Below the pieces are notes generated by a model. It was not told the DNA's origin. It saw only the letters and a list, made by a program, of their open reading frames with translations, and did no database searches. A DNA stretch of 64,000 nt from Sphingobium sufflavum (GTDB lineage Bacteria > Pseudomonadota > Alphaproteobacteria > Sphingomonadales > Sphingomonadaceae): contig NZ_JAJSSH010000011.1 of the NCBI RefSeq assembly GCF_021403115.1, positions 79,582 through 143,581 on the forward strand. The letters are read 5' to 3'. The position numbers and the translations under genes are program-made. Of the stretch, positions 1 to 13,300 are shown piece after piece. Position 1 is the first letter of the stretch. Each line of letters starts with the position of its first letter.

Positions 1-714
1 GGCGATGGTGACGAGGAGACCGCGGCTGGCGAAGCGCGTGCGCGCCTCCCGCAGGAAATCCAGATAGGCCGGATGGGCGGCCTCCGGCAGATTTTCCATG
101 TCGAGCACGATACCGGCGGCCCGTTCGGCCAGCGCGGTACGCTCGACCTTGCCGAGGAACTGGCGGCGGGCGGCGGGGTCCGCGAAGAGACGCGCGCTGT
201 TGCGGCCGTCCCAGCGCCCCTGCACATCGACATTCTGGATCATCAGGAGGAGGCGGGCATCGCCCTCCCCCTTGTCGAGAACCTGGCGCAGATGCGCGTC
301 CGGCTCATAGCTCCAGCGATGATCGCGCCCCTCGACACGGGCCAGACCGGCGGCGACCCAGTCCAGTTCCGCGGCATGCGCCTCCAGCGAGCGGCGTCCG
401 GCCTCGTCCCATGGCATGTAGAAACCGACGCTCTCCGCCCTGTGGATTGTCGGGCCAGTCGCGGTCATGGCTATGGCGGCGGGAAGCCATGCGGCGTCAC
501 CGGGCGCTGCGGTTCCGGCTGACAGGGCCACGGGCGTCAGCTTCTCGGCCGGTTCGAACCCCTTCAGCGCGGGGGCGACATGATGCTCCATGACGAAGAT
601 CGCCGTGAGAAGGACGGCGCAGGCCGCGGCGACCAGCAGGCCGACGGTCCATAGTGTGATACGCACCCGGCTGGCGCGACGGCCGCTCGGATCATGAAAG
701 ATCTGGGAATCCAC
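1..714 (-). CDS. Membrane-anchored polysaccharide synthase-like protein, N-terminal part (runs off the left edge)
   Basis: The minus strand is open from a GTG at 714 to the window edge (238 codons). The first 15 or so residues are polar (VDSQIFHDPSGRR), then one hydrophobic helix (about residues 22-42), then an exported domain with motifs such as YMPWDEAGRRSLEAH and LDWVAAGL. This layout matches the GH18-like/NodB deacetylase/GT2 fusion proteins common in sphingomonads, which are usually near 1,100 aa; only the GH18-like beginning is visible. GTG is chosen because an in-frame TAA lies about 25 nt upstream and the nearby ATG is in another frame. The family name rests on memory of the N-terminal pattern, so it is tentative. 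Confidence 0.6.
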   Translation of the reverse strand, partial: MDSQIFHDPSGRRASRVRITLWTVGLLVAAACAVLLTAIFVMEHHVAPALKGFEPAEKLTPVALSAGTAAPGDAAWLPAAIAMTATGPTIHRAESVGFYMPWDEAGRRSLEAHAAELDWVAAGLARVEGRDHRWSYEPDAHLRQVLDKGEGDARLLLMIQNVDVQGRWDGRNSARLFADPAARRQFLGKVERTALAERAAGIVLDMENLPEAAHPAYLDFLREARTRFASRGLLVTIA

Positions 715-844
715 GCGTCCGCCATTCTGCTTTGTTCGTTAAGGCGCGCAATAGGCGAATAATGGATAACGAAGCCCTAACCATAAGCGGAAATGCGCGG
801 ATTTTTGCGAAAGAAGCGGTCCAGCGGGACGGAAATCGTCGGGG

Positions 845-2806
<1,962 letters not shown>

Positions 2807-2814
<8 letters not shown>

Positions 2815-3481
2815 ATTTCAGGCCCATCTCCGCAAGGCGGGGCCGCATGTCATAGATGTCGAGGCCGAGGTCGCCCGCGGCGAGACGGCGGCGCTTGGCC
2901 TCCTCATTCGCCTCGCGCGCCTGCGCTATGGCGAGGACCGCTTCGGCATCGGCGCGGGGGACGACGCAGACGCCGTCATCGTCCGCGATCACCACGTCGC
3001 CCGGATGGACGAGGGCGCCGGCGCAGACGATGGGCACATTGACCGAACCCAGCGTGTTCTTGACCGTGCCCTGCGCGTGGACAGCCTTCGACCAGACGGG
3101 AAAGTCCATTTCCTTCAGGTCGCGGATGTCGCGCACGCCCGCGTCGATGATGAGGCCCCGGCAACCGCGCGCCTGCGCGGAGGTGGCCAGGAGGTCGCCG
3201 AAATAACCGTCGGTGCAGGGGCTGGTGGGCGCGAGGATCAGCACGTCGCCCGCCTGCAATTGTTCGATGGCGACGTGGATCATCCAGTTGTCGCCCGGCG
3301 CGGCGGAGATGGTGACGGCATTGCCCGCGATGCGCGCGCCGGGATAGATGGGGCGCATATGAGGGGCGAGCAGGCCGGTGCGCCCCTGCGCCTCATGCAC
3401 TGTCGCCACGCCGCAATGGGCGAGGCCGTCGACGATGGCGAGCGGGGCGCGCTCGATAGTCTGAACCACGATGTTCGCCAT
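2807..3481 (-). CDS. ligK: 4-carboxy-4-hydroxy-2-oxoadipate aldolase LigK
   Basis: 224-aa RraA-like class II aldolase that splits 4-carboxy-4-hydroxy-2-oxoadipate into pyruvate and oxaloacetate, the last step of the 4,5-cleavage route. Characteristic segments are [53 protein letters not shown] (Asp/Arg active-site stretch) and [16 protein letters not shown] longer open frame begins at 3559, but the ATG at 3481 ([11 protein letters not shown]) matches the family start. It is the first gene of the minus-strand operon and is divergent from the tandem-HTH LysR gene. Confidence 0.93.
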
Positions 3482-3603
3482 GCGCCGATCCTTCTCATGC
3501 CGCTGCGTTACAAGATTACCAACCGAACGGGGATGCGCGTTCGACCCGTGGCGGGGCAAATCCGAACTATGCCATGCCCATAAATTTTTGCTAATGAAGG
3601 GTC
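3482..3603. promoter_or_regulatory. Divergent promoter region between ligK and the LysR-type regulator
   Basis: This 122-nt gap separates ligK (minus) from the regulator gene (plus). The half nearest the regulator is AT-richer (around ATAAATTTTTGCTAATG at 3580-3596), unlike the surrounding GC-rich coding DNA. Divergent LysR arrangements normally carry the operator here. I see no clean T-N11-A palindrome and do not assign exact boxes. Confidence 0.5.
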
Positions 3604-4815
3604 ATGCAGGCCGACCAGTTCAATATCCGCCATCTTGCCGCCATGGTCGCGGTTATCGATCAGGGCAGCGTCAATCTGGCGACGCAGACGGTCAACCTGA
3701 CCCAGCCCGCGATCACGCAGGGCATCGCCAAGCTGGAGGCGCAACTGGGCCTGTCGCTGTTCGAGCGGCGGCCCGGCGGGATGCACCCTACCGACGCCGC
3801 GCTGCGCCTGAAACCGCGGGTGGAGGCGGCGCTGCGCCTGATCGGCAGCAACCGGGCGACCGCCGCGCAGATCCGCGCCTTCGTCGCGCTGGCGCGGGCG
3901 GGCAGCTATGTCGGCGCGGCGGAGGGAACGGGGATCGCCGTCCCCTCCCTCCACCGGGCGGTCGCGGACCTGAGCCTGGCTCTGGGCTATCGGCTGGTGG
4001 ACCGGCGGGGGCGCAGCCTGGTGCTGACGCGGCAGGGTGCGGCGCTGGCCCAGCGATTGCGGCTGGCGCTGGCGGAACTGCGCGCGGGGCTGGACGATCT
4101 GGCGGAATTGCAGGGGCGCGAGGCGAGCCGGCTGGTGGTGGGGGCGATGCCCCTGTCGCGGGCGCGGCTGTTGCCCGACGCGATCATCGGCTTTCGCGCC
4201 CGCCACCCGGAGGTGGACATCGTCATCATCGAAGGGTCGCATGCCGAGCTGGTCGGGCCGCTGCGCGACGGGGAGATCGACATGATGGTGGGGGCGCTGC
4301 GCGACCCGGCAACCCATCAGGATCTGGCGCAGCAGGCGCTGTTCATCGACCATCCCACGATCATCGCGCGCGCCGGGCATCCACTGGCGCGTGACGGAAC
4401 GGCGAGTGGCGGAAACGTGGGGAGCGGAGAAGCGAAGGGCGCAGCGGCGGGCCGGATCACCGCCAGCGACCTCGCCCGCTATGAATGGATATTGCCGCCG
4501 GAGGGGACGCCGCTGCGCCAGTTATGGGCGCGGATGGGGGCCGCCCTGCCCGGCCCGCCCGCCGCCGTGCCCATCGAGTGCGGGTCGGTGATGACGATCC
4601 GGCAATTGCTGATTCAGGGCGATTTCCTGACCCTGTTGTCGCGCGATCAGGTGGCGCTGGAGCTGGATGCGGGCCTGCTGGCGGAGATCGGCCCCGCGCC
4701 GGGCGACGTCAGCCGCACCATCGGCATCACCACGCGCGCCGACTGGCGACCCACCCGGATGCAGGCGGCGCTGCAACAGGCCATCGCGGACAGCGCAAAA
4801 TCGCTCTATTCGTAA
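3604..4815 (+). CDS. LysR-type regulator with two tandem HTH domains (LigR-like by position)
   Basis: 403 aa, about 100 longer than a normal LysR protein. It contains two LysR-style winged HTH units in series. Residues about 8-66 (HLAAMVAVIDQGSVNLATQT, then LTQPAITQGIAKLEAQLGLS and LFERRPGG) are followed by about 88-146 (QIRAFVALARAGSYVGAAEG, then VPSLHRAVADLSLALGYRLV and DRRGRSLVLTRQG). A periplasmic-binding-like effector domain comes next (RLVVGAMPLSRARLLPDAI, GEIDMMVGALRDP). A Gly/Ala-rich loop of roughly 20 residues near 260-285 looks like an insertion. Its position between the two lig operons implies control of protocatechuate catabolism; the effector is not visible. Confidence 0.85.
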   Translation: MQADQFNIRHLAAMVAVIDQGSVNLATQTVNLTQPAITQGIAKLEAQLGLSLFERRPGGMHPTDAALRLKPRVEAALRLIGSNRATAAQIRAFVALARAGSYVGAAEGTGIAVPSLHRAVADLSLALGYRLVDRRGRSLVLTRQGAALAQRLRLALAELRAGLDDLAELQGREASRLVVGAMPLSRARLLPDAIIGFRARHPEVDIVIIEGSHAELVGPLRDGEIDMMVGALRDPATHQDLAQQALFIDHPTIIARAGHPLARDGTASGGNVGSGEAKGAAAGRITASDLARYEWILPPEGTPLRQLWARMGAALPGPPAAVPIECGSVMTIRQLLIQGDFLTLLSRDQVALELDAGLLAEIGPAPGDVSRTIGITTRADWRPTRMQAALQQAIADSAKSLYS

Positions 4816-4879
4816 TTTCTTATAACATGGCCGGGGATATGATTGGCCCCGCCAAACGCCATGGGCCATTCCATCCGGC

Positions 4880-5770
4880 ATGGAGCAGGATGTCGGACTG
4901 ATCGGATTTGGCGAGGCGGGCGCGACATTCGCCCGTGCGGGCCGCTGGGCGGCCTCCGCCCGCGTCTTCGACTGCAAGACGGACAGCGCGGCCGAGCGCG
5001 CCGCCATGCTGGCCGCCTATGCGGAGGCGGGCGTCTCCCCCGCCCGTTTCATCGAGGATGCGCTGGTCTCCGTACCCATCGTCCTGTCGCTCGTGACCGC
5101 CGACCAGGTGCTGGCCGTGGCGCGGATGGCGGCGGACCATATCCCGGCAGGCGCGCTGTATTGCGACTGCAACAGCGTCGCGCCGCAGACCAAGCGGGAG
5201 GCCGCGCAGATGGTGGAGGCGGCGGGCGCCCATTATGTCGATGTCGCGGTCATGGCACCGGTGAACCCCGCGCGCATGGCGGTGCCGCTGCTGCTGAGCG
5301 GCGGCCAGGCGGACGCGGCGGCGGGCGTGCTGGCCGGGCTGGGTTTTACCCATGTGCGGGTCGTGGGCGATACGGTGGGCCGCGCGTCCGCGATCAAGAT
5401 GATCCGGTCGGTGATGGTCAAGGGGCTGGAGGCGCTGACCGCCGAATGTGTGCTGGCGGCGGCGGCGGCGGGCGTGCTGGACGAGGTTCTCGCCTCCCTC
5501 GACGCCAGCGAGAGGCCCAAGCCGTGGGCGGAACGGGCCGACTATAATCTCGACCGGATGCTGGTGCATGGCCTGCGCCGCGCCGCCGAGATGGAGGAGG
5601 TCGTGCGGACGCTCGACGACATCGGCACCGGGGCGGAGATGACGCGCGGGACGGTGTGGCGGCAGCGGTGCATCGGCGCGCTGGGCATCGCCACGCCGCC
5701 GGACGGACTGGCGGCCAAGATCGGCGCGATCAACGACAGCAAGACAGACAGAAAGGCCGATGCGGCATGA
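4880..5770 (+). CDS. NAD(P)-dependent beta-hydroxyacid dehydrogenase-like protein (6PGDH fold, DUF1932-type C-terminus)
   Basis: 296 aa. The N-terminus has a Rossmann motif (VGLIGFGEAGATFA), and the middle has YCDCNSVAPQTKREAA and YVDVAVMAPVNPARM. The C-terminal helical half starts at about residue 170 (RASAIKMIRSVMVKGLEALT), with the conserved SAIKM lysine typical of DUF1932 dehydrogenases. Its stop overlaps the ligJ start (ATGA), so it is translated with the lig operon. No step of the classical 4,5-cleavage pathway needs this enzyme. It could reduce or oxidise a side product or a tricarboxylate intermediate; this is inference. Confidence 0.75.
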   Translation: MEQDVGLIGFGEAGATFARAGRWAASARVFDCKTDSAAERAAMLAAYAEAGVSPARFIEDALVSVPIVLSLVTADQVLAVARMAADHIPAGALYCDCNSVAPQTKREAAQMVEAAGAHYVDVAVMAPVNPARMAVPLLLSGGQADAAAGVLAGLGFTHVRVVGDTVGRASAIKMIRSVMVKGLEALTAECVLAAAAAGVLDEVLASLDASERPKPWAERADYNLDRMLVHGLRRAAEMEEVVRTLDDIGTGAEMTRGTVWRQRCIGALGIATPPDGLAAKIGAINDSKTDRKADAA

Positions 5771-6788
5771 GCCTGATTATCGACTGCCATGGCCATTATA
5801 CGGTCCTGCCCAAGGGGCATGACGCCTGGCGCGAGGCGCAGAAGGCGGCGCACAAGGCGGGCGAGGCCGCCCCACCCTACCCCGATATTTCCGACGACGA
5901 GATCCGCGAGACCATCGAGGGTAACCAGTTGCGCCTGATCAAGGAGCGCGGCGCGGATATGACCATCTTCTCCCCTCGCGCGTCCGCCATGGCGCCGCAT
6001 TTGGGCGACGAGGGCGTCGCGATGGAATGGGCGATCCGCTGCAACGACCTGATCGCGCGGGTGGTGGCGATGTACCCCGATGTGTTCGCCGGCGTGTGCA
6101 TGTTGCCGCAATCGCCCAGGGCCGACATGGCGAACAGCATCGCGGAGCTGGAGCGGTGCGTCGGCATGGGCTTCATCGGGTGCAACCTGAACCCCGATCC
6201 GGGCGGCGGCCATTTCACCCATCCGCCGCTGACCGACCGTTACTGGTATCCCTTCTACGAGAAGATGGTCGAGCTGGACGTGCCCGCGATGATCCATGTG
6301 TCGGGCAGTTGCAACCGGGCGATGCACGCGACCGGCGGCTATTATATCGCGGCGGACACCATCGCCTTCATGCAGTTGCTGGAGGGCGACCTGTTCGCGG
6401 ATTTCCCGACGCTGCGCTTCATCATCCCGCATGGCGGCGGCGCGGTCCCCTATCATTGGGGGCGCTATCGCGGGCTGGCGGACATGCTGAAGAAGCCGGA
6501 CCTTTCCACGCACCTGATGAACAATATCTTCTTCGACACCTGCGTCTATCATCAGCCGGGCATCGACCTGCTGGCGGATGTGATCGACACCAAGAACATC
6601 CTGTTCGGGTCGGAGATGGTCGGCGCTGTGCGCGGGATCGACCCAACGACGGGGCAGTATTTCGACGACACCAAACGCTATGTCGATGCGCTGGAGATCA
6701 GCGATGCGGCGCGCCATGCGATCTTCGAGGGCAATGCGCGCCGGGTCTTTCCCCGCCTCGACGCCCGGTTGCGGGCGCGGGGCCGGTG

Positions 6789-6789
<1 letters not shown>
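5767..6789 (+). CDS. ligJ: 4-oxalomesaconate hydratase LigJ
   Basis: 340-aa amidohydrolase-superfamily hydratase that adds water to the tautomerised oxalomesaconate, giving 4-carboxy-4-hydroxy-2-oxoadipate. The N-terminal metal motif is IIDCHGHYT (His8 and His10), a mid-protein MIHVSGSCN supplies the third His, and FGSEMVGAVRG carries the glutamate expected in LigJ. IIPHGGGAVPYHWGRYRGL is highly typical of this family. The ATG at 5767 overlaps the stop of the preceding dehydrogenase, and its own stop overlaps the ligA start by one base (TGATG). Confidence 0.95.
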
Positions 6790-8067
<1,278 letters not shown>

Positions 8068-8087
8068 CATCCACAAGGAGAATATCC

Positions 8088-9029
8088 ATGCGTATTGCCC
8101 TCGCCGGCGCGGGTGCCTTTGGCGAAAAGCATCTCGACGGCCTGAAGCTGATCGACGGGGTGACGGTCACGTCGCTGGTCGGTCGCGACCGGGAGCCGAC
8201 GCAGGCCATCGCCGCCAAATATGGCATCGGCCATATCACCACCGACCTGAACGAGACGCTGGCGCGCGACGATGTGGACGCCGTGATCCTGTGCACCCCC
8301 ACGCCGATGCACGCGGAGCAGGCCATCGCCTGCATGAACGCGGGCAAGCATGTGGAGGTGGAGATACCGCTGGCCGACAGCTGGGCCGACGCGCAGGCGG
8401 TGCTGGCGAAGCAAAAGGAGACGGGGCTGGTCTGCATGGTCGGTCACACCCGCCGCTTCAACCCCAGCCACCAGTTCGTCCATAACCGCATCAAGGCGGG
8501 CGAAATCGCCGTCCAGCAGATGGATGTGCAGACCTATTTCTTTCGCCGCAAGAATATCAACGCCAAGGGCGAGCCGCGCAGCTGGACCGACCATCTGCTG
8601 TGGCATCATGCCGCGCACACGGTCGACCTGTTCGCCTATCAGGCCGGGCGGATCGTGGACGCCCATGCGGTGCAGGGACCGATCCATCCTGACCTTGGCA
8701 TCGCGATGGACATGTCGATCCAGTTGAAGAGCGAGACGGGCGCGATCTGCACCCTCTCCCTCTCCTTCAACAATGACGGGCCGCTGGGCACCTTCTTCCG
8801 CTATATCTGCGACAATGGCACCTATATCGCGCGCTACGACGATCTGGTGAACGGCAAGGAAGAGCCGGTGGACGTTAGCCATGTCGATGTGTCGATGAAC
8901 GGCATCGAATTGCAGGACCGCGAATTCATCAGCGCCATCCGCGAAGGCCGCGAACCCAACAGCAGCGTCGCCAAGGTGTTCGATTGCTATCGCGTGCTGG
9001 GCGAACTGGAAACGCAACTGGCGCGCTGA
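8088..9029 (+). CDS. ligC: 4-carboxy-2-hydroxymuconate-6-semialdehyde dehydrogenase LigC
   Basis: 313-aa Gfo/Idh/MocA-fold NADP-dependent dehydrogenase that oxidises the ring-cleavage product (as its hemiacetal) to PDC. The N-terminal Rossmann motif is IALAGAGAFGEKHLDGL. VILCTPTPMHAEQAIACM and KHVEVEIPLADS are the usual cofactor/catalytic block, and HTRRFNPSHQFVHN and DHLLWHHAAHTVDLF are LigC-like. It is preceded by AAGGAG at a good distance from ATG 8088, 20 nt after ligB. The length matches the 315-aa reference. Confidence 0.95.
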   Translation: MRIALAGAGAFGEKHLDGLKLIDGVTVTSLVGRDREPTQAIAAKYGIGHITTDLNETLARDDVDAVILCTPTPMHAEQAIACMNAGKHVEVEIPLADSWADAQAVLAKQKETGLVCMVGHTRRFNPSHQFVHNRIKAGEIAVQQMDVQTYFFRRKNINAKGEPRSWTDHLLWHHAAHTVDLFAYQAGRIVDAHAVQGPIHPDLGIAMDMSIQLKSETGAICTLSLSFNNDGPLGTFFRYICDNGTYIARYDDLVNGKEEPVDVSHVDVSMNGIELQDREFISAIREGREPNSSVAKVFDCYRVLGELETQLAR

Positions 9030-9083
9030 GCGACAGGACCGGGGCGCGGGACGCGGTGCCCGGCCCCAAGGGTGGAGAGGATC

Positions 9084-10253
9084 ATGAAGACACAGGTTGC
9101 CGTCATCGGCGCGGGACCGGCGGGGCTGCTGCTCGCCCATCTGCTGCGGGCGGAGGGCGTGGAGGTGATCGTGGTCGAGCGGTCCTCCGCCGACCATGTG
9201 CTGGGCCGCATCCGGGCGGGCGTGCTGGAGCGCACGACGACCGACCTGATGGACCGGCTGGGCCTGGGCGCGCGCATGCATGCCGAGGGACTGCCGCACG
9301 ACGGATTTCATCTGGCCGATGGCGAGCGGCTGATCCGCATCGACATCGCCAAGCTGACCGGCCAGCAGGTGATGGTCTATGGCCAGACGGAGCTGACCCG
9401 CGACCTGATGGCGGCCGCGCCCGAACGGGGCGTCGAGATCATCTATGAGGCCGCCGACGTGGCGCTGCACGATGTGGAGGGCGATGCGCCCTATGTCACC
9501 TTCGTACAGGATGGGCAGGAACGCCGCATCGATGCGCGCTTCATCGGCGGATGCGATGGCTTCCACGGGCCGTCCCGCCGGGCGATACCGGAGACGGTCG
9601 CGCGCCATTTCGAGCGGGTCTATCCGTTCGGCTGGCTGGGGATATTGGCGGACGTGCCGCCGTGCAACCATGAGCTGATCTATGCGAACCATGCGCGGGG
9701 GTTCGCGCTGGCGTCAATGCGGTCGCCCACGCGCAGCCGCTATTATGTGCAGGTGCCGCTTGACGAACGGGTGGAGGACTGGCCGGACGAGCGATTGTGG
9801 GACGAGCTGGCGATCCGCCTCGGCCCGGAGGCGGCGGCGCATATGGTGCGCGGCCCCGCCATCGAGAAATCCATCGCGCCGCTGCGATCCTATGTGTTCG
9901 AGCCGATGCGCCATGGCAGCCTGCTGCTGGCCGGGGACAGCGCGCATATCGTGCCGCCCACCGGCGCGAAGGGGCTGAACCTGGCGGCGTCGGATGTGGC
10001 CTATCTGTCCGACGCGCTGATCCGTTTCTTCATGGCGGGCGACGGGGATGGGGTCGCGGGCTATTCGGACAAGGCGCTGGCGCGGGTGTGGAAGGCGGAA
10101 CGCTTTTCCTGGCAACTGACCCGGCTGATGCATCGCTTTCCGGAGAATGATGCCTTCGACCGGCGGATGCAACTGGCCGACCTGGACTATATCGCGTCCT
10201 CCGTCGCGGCGCAGACGACGATCGCGGAAAATTATGTGGGCCTGCCGCTTTAG
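9084..10253 (+). CDS. pobA: 4-hydroxybenzoate 3-monooxygenase PobA
   Basis: 389-aa FAD-dependent hydroxylase that makes protocatechuate from 4-hydroxybenzoate, feeding the lig genes directly upstream. GAGPAGLLLAHLL is the FAD dinucleotide fold. RIRAGVLERTTTDLM and DGFHLADGERLIRID match the substrate-side segments of PobA, and AGDSAHIVPPTGAKGLNLA is the GD/FAD motif. GTG 9072 is possible, but the GGAGAGG ribosome site fits ATG 9084, which aligns with the family start. It is the last gene of the plus-strand operon and is followed by a strong hairpin. Confidence 0.94.
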   Translation: MKTQVAVIGAGPAGLLLAHLLRAEGVEVIVVERSSADHVLGRIRAGVLERTTTDLMDRLGLGARMHAEGLPHDGFHLADGERLIRIDIAKLTGQQVMVYGQTELTRDLMAAAPERGVEIIYEAADVALHDVEGDAPYVTFVQDGQERRIDARFIGGCDGFHGPSRRAIPETVARHFERVYPFGWLGILADVPPCNHELIYANHARGFALASMRSPTRSRYYVQVPLDERVEDWPDERLWDELAIRLGPEAAAHMVRGPAIEKSIAPLRSYVFEPMRHGSLLLAGDSAHIVPPTGAKGLNLAASDVAYLSDALIRFFMAGDGDGVAGYSDKALARVWKAERFSWQLTRLMHRFPENDAFDRRMQLADLDYIASSVAAQTTIAENYVGLPL

Positions 10254-10305
10254 ATATGGCCCCGGTGATACTGCCCCCGTGGTATTGCCGCTGTGATGCG
10301 GTGAC

Positions 10306-10331
10306 GGCGGCGCGGCCTGTTGCGCGCCGCC
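10306..10331. terminator. Hairpin between convergent pobA and the GH106 gene
   Basis: Perfect 9-bp inverted repeat GGCGGCGCG/CGCGCCGCC with an 8-nt loop, placed between the pobA stop (10253) and the convergent GH106 stop (10344). There is only a weak T-rich tail (TTCCGTTG), so it may act in both directions or simply stall polymerase. Confidence 0.55.
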
Positions 10332-10343
10332 TTCCGTTGCCGG

Positions 10344-13300
10344 TCACTCCCCCGACAGCAAGGTGACCGGCCCGATCAGGCCGGAGGGACGCAACGGCGC
10401 ATCCGGCTGATAGGTGGGCGCCGCGGTGAAGGTGATTTTTTGCGCGCCCGGCTGCGCATCGCCGATCAGGCGGTTGACCCACAGGTTGGCGACCTTCACC
10501 TCGATGGTGTTGCGCGCTGCCTTTACGAAGGGCGCGATGTCGAGGCGATAGGGCGCGAACCAGCTCGTCCCCGCCAACCGGCCATTGATGCGGACTTCGG
10601 CCACGTCGCCCACCTTGCCGAGATCGAGCCACAGCGGCGCGCCGGGTCGGGCCGTGCGCGGCGCGGTGAAGCTGCTGCTGTAGGTCGCGATGCCGGAGAA
10701 ATAGCGCACGCCCCGGTCCGCATGGCGGTCCAGCGGCGCGAGGGTGGGCAGGACGATCCGGGGCGGGGCGCCGCGACCCGCCTGAAAGCGGACCGTCCAG
10801 GGGGCGGTGAGCGTGGCGACCGGCGTGGGCGACGGGGTGACCACCATTCGGGCGGGCGCGGCGGCGGGTTTGCGGAACAGGATGAAGACGGCATCCTCCG
10901 CCCCCATGTCGAGCGGGACGACGGTCTCCGGCCCCTCCGTACGGTAGGAGAGCGGTTCCGCCGTGCCGGTCATGGCGCGCCAGAGTTCCGGCTGGCGGCC
11001 CGTCACGCGAAAACGGGCCTCCACCTTCTCCGCCCGGTTGTGGCGGTTGGTGACGAAATAGATGTCGCCGTCCGCCAGTTTGCGATGGACGAAGCGATAG
11101 TCGCTGTCCGCCGCGCCGCCAGTGATATGGAAGTCCGGGCCGAGGCCAATCGTCGCCAGCGCGGCTTCCACGTCGGTTCCGGCGATCACCCTGCCCTTGC
11201 CGACCGGCGCGCCGCTCCAGAGACGGTCGGCCAGGGCGCGAAACGCCGCAGGGTCATCGCGCAGGCCGGGGCTGCGCTCCGGCTTCGTCCCGATCAGCGT
11301 CGCCCCGTCCTCGACCAGCGCGGCGATGCGGTGCAGGGTGGCGAGCGTCATCACCCGTGAGGAACCACCGAGGTAGAGCGCCCGGTAGCGCGCGCCGCCG
11401 GTGGCGACCAGTTCGCCATCCTCCACCCGGATGCGGTTGGCGAGGATGTCGGCGTTGACGAAATCATAGGCGTAACGGGTGGGGATGCCGGGCGGCACCC
11501 CCTGTTCAAACAGGGCGGTGATCGGCGCATCCTCGCCATGGAAGAAGGCGATGTCGGCGTGGTCGCGGCCCTGCTGGAGCAGGAAGCCGGTGCGCGCCAT
11601 ATAATCGACCCATGGCCGGGCCATCTCCGCCCAGCTTTCATGCCGGTTGAAATATTGGCCAAAGACCATGAGGCTGAGGCCGGGCACCTTGTCATCCACC
11701 GGCTGGTGGACGGAGGTGTGGATGATCGGACGGTTGACGCCCGATGCGAACTCCAGGTCGATGACCCGTTTCAGGTCGGAAGGCGCAAAGGCCCATGGGC
11801 TGAAGGCGGAGGTCAGGGATTCCGCCGAAACGATATTCTGCCCATAGATATGCGCGACGGAGGCCGCGCCCTTCATGTCGCCGATCAGGGTCGGGCGCGG
11901 GGCCGCGCCACGATTATAGGTCCACATCGCCGCCATCGGCACATCGGCATGGGCGCGCAGGGCCAGATCGTCGCCCAGCACGGGGCGGCCATTCTCCAGC
12001 GCCTCGCCATAGACGATCAGCCCCTGCTCATGCGCGACCTTGGCGATGGTGCCATAATGGGCGTCGGCCAGCAGGTCGGCCAGCGTCTGGCGGAAATCAT
12101 GGAGGAAGGCGTCGCTGCGCCGGGCCGATCCCACCAGCGCGCCGGTCAGCGTGGGGAGAAAGGGCGTGGGATCATAGCCGCGCCGCTGGCGAAACTGCGC
12201 CACCAGTTGCGGGGTCCAGTTGGACGCCCCCACCTCGATACTGTCGGTCAGCAGGGCGCGGATGCCCTTCTGCCCCATCCATTCCGCGCCCACGGTGTCC
12301 CGATACTGGGCCAGATAGGTTTCGAGATAGCGGCGTACGGCGGCGGGGTCATATTTGTCGACCTCCAGCCCCGTCGCCTCCGGCGTGGCGGGGTGGTTGG
12401 TCTTGCCGGTCAGCGAATAGCCGAGCCGCAGGATGCGCCAGTCGCTGCCCCTGGGCGCGGTCCAGTCGAGCGTGCCGTCGGGGCGGAGGTGGCCGGTGAG
12501 GTCGATGACGCGGGCCGGGTCGATGGCGGCGTCGATGGTGGGGACGTCCTGCATCGTGCCGTCGCTCAGCCGGTTATAGTCGGGGGCGATCGCAAAGCCT
12601 GCCTTGGCCTCGAACTGGTCGATCCGCGCCTCCGCGGAAAGGCGCAGGTCACCGATGGCGAGGGTGTCGCTGGCCGGGCGGGCAAAGACGTTCATCATCG
12701 TCGCGCCGGGCGCGCCGTCGCCAAGGCCGGGGGATTTGGGGCCGGTGTTGGGCGCGAGGACAAGACGGAACCGCCGTGCGGTGACGGGGGCGAAGGCGAT
12801 AGTGGTCGCCACCTCCGTCAGGGGCAGCGCGCCGATGCGTTGCCAGCCGCCGGGCGTCTCCGCCTCCAGCAGGGGCCGATAGTCCGGGTCGCCGAAGGGC
12901 GGGCGGGCATGGGGGATGAAGAGGCTGGCGGAACGGACGGTGACGGGCTTGCCATAGTCGAGGATCAGCCCGCCGGGCTGCGTGGGCGTGCCCTTGGCGA
13001 CGGCCGCCGCGCTGTCGAGGCTGGCATCGCCCAGCGGGGCGGCGTCGATGGGTCGGCCGTCCGTCTGCGTCACCACCGGCACCGGCAGGACGCGGGCGAC
13101 GACCGGATAGGCTAGGACCAGCGCATCGCCGTAGAAGGTGGGACCAGCGGGCACCGGCGCGTCGCCGGCGAGGGGATCGCTATAGGCCACGCTCTGGAAC
13201 GGGCCGGTGATGGAGGGCGGGACCGGCAGCGCGCCCGTCCACCGCTGTCCCCCGCGCAGGTCCGCCTGCGCCCAGACCAGCTTCTTCATCGCGTGCTGCG

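Noticed and set aside
735..773. TTCGTTA ... TAACGAA inverted repeat upstream of the polysaccharide synthase-like gene
   Set aside because: Arms are short and 25 nt apart; a repeat like this could arise by chance and no regulator is linked to it.
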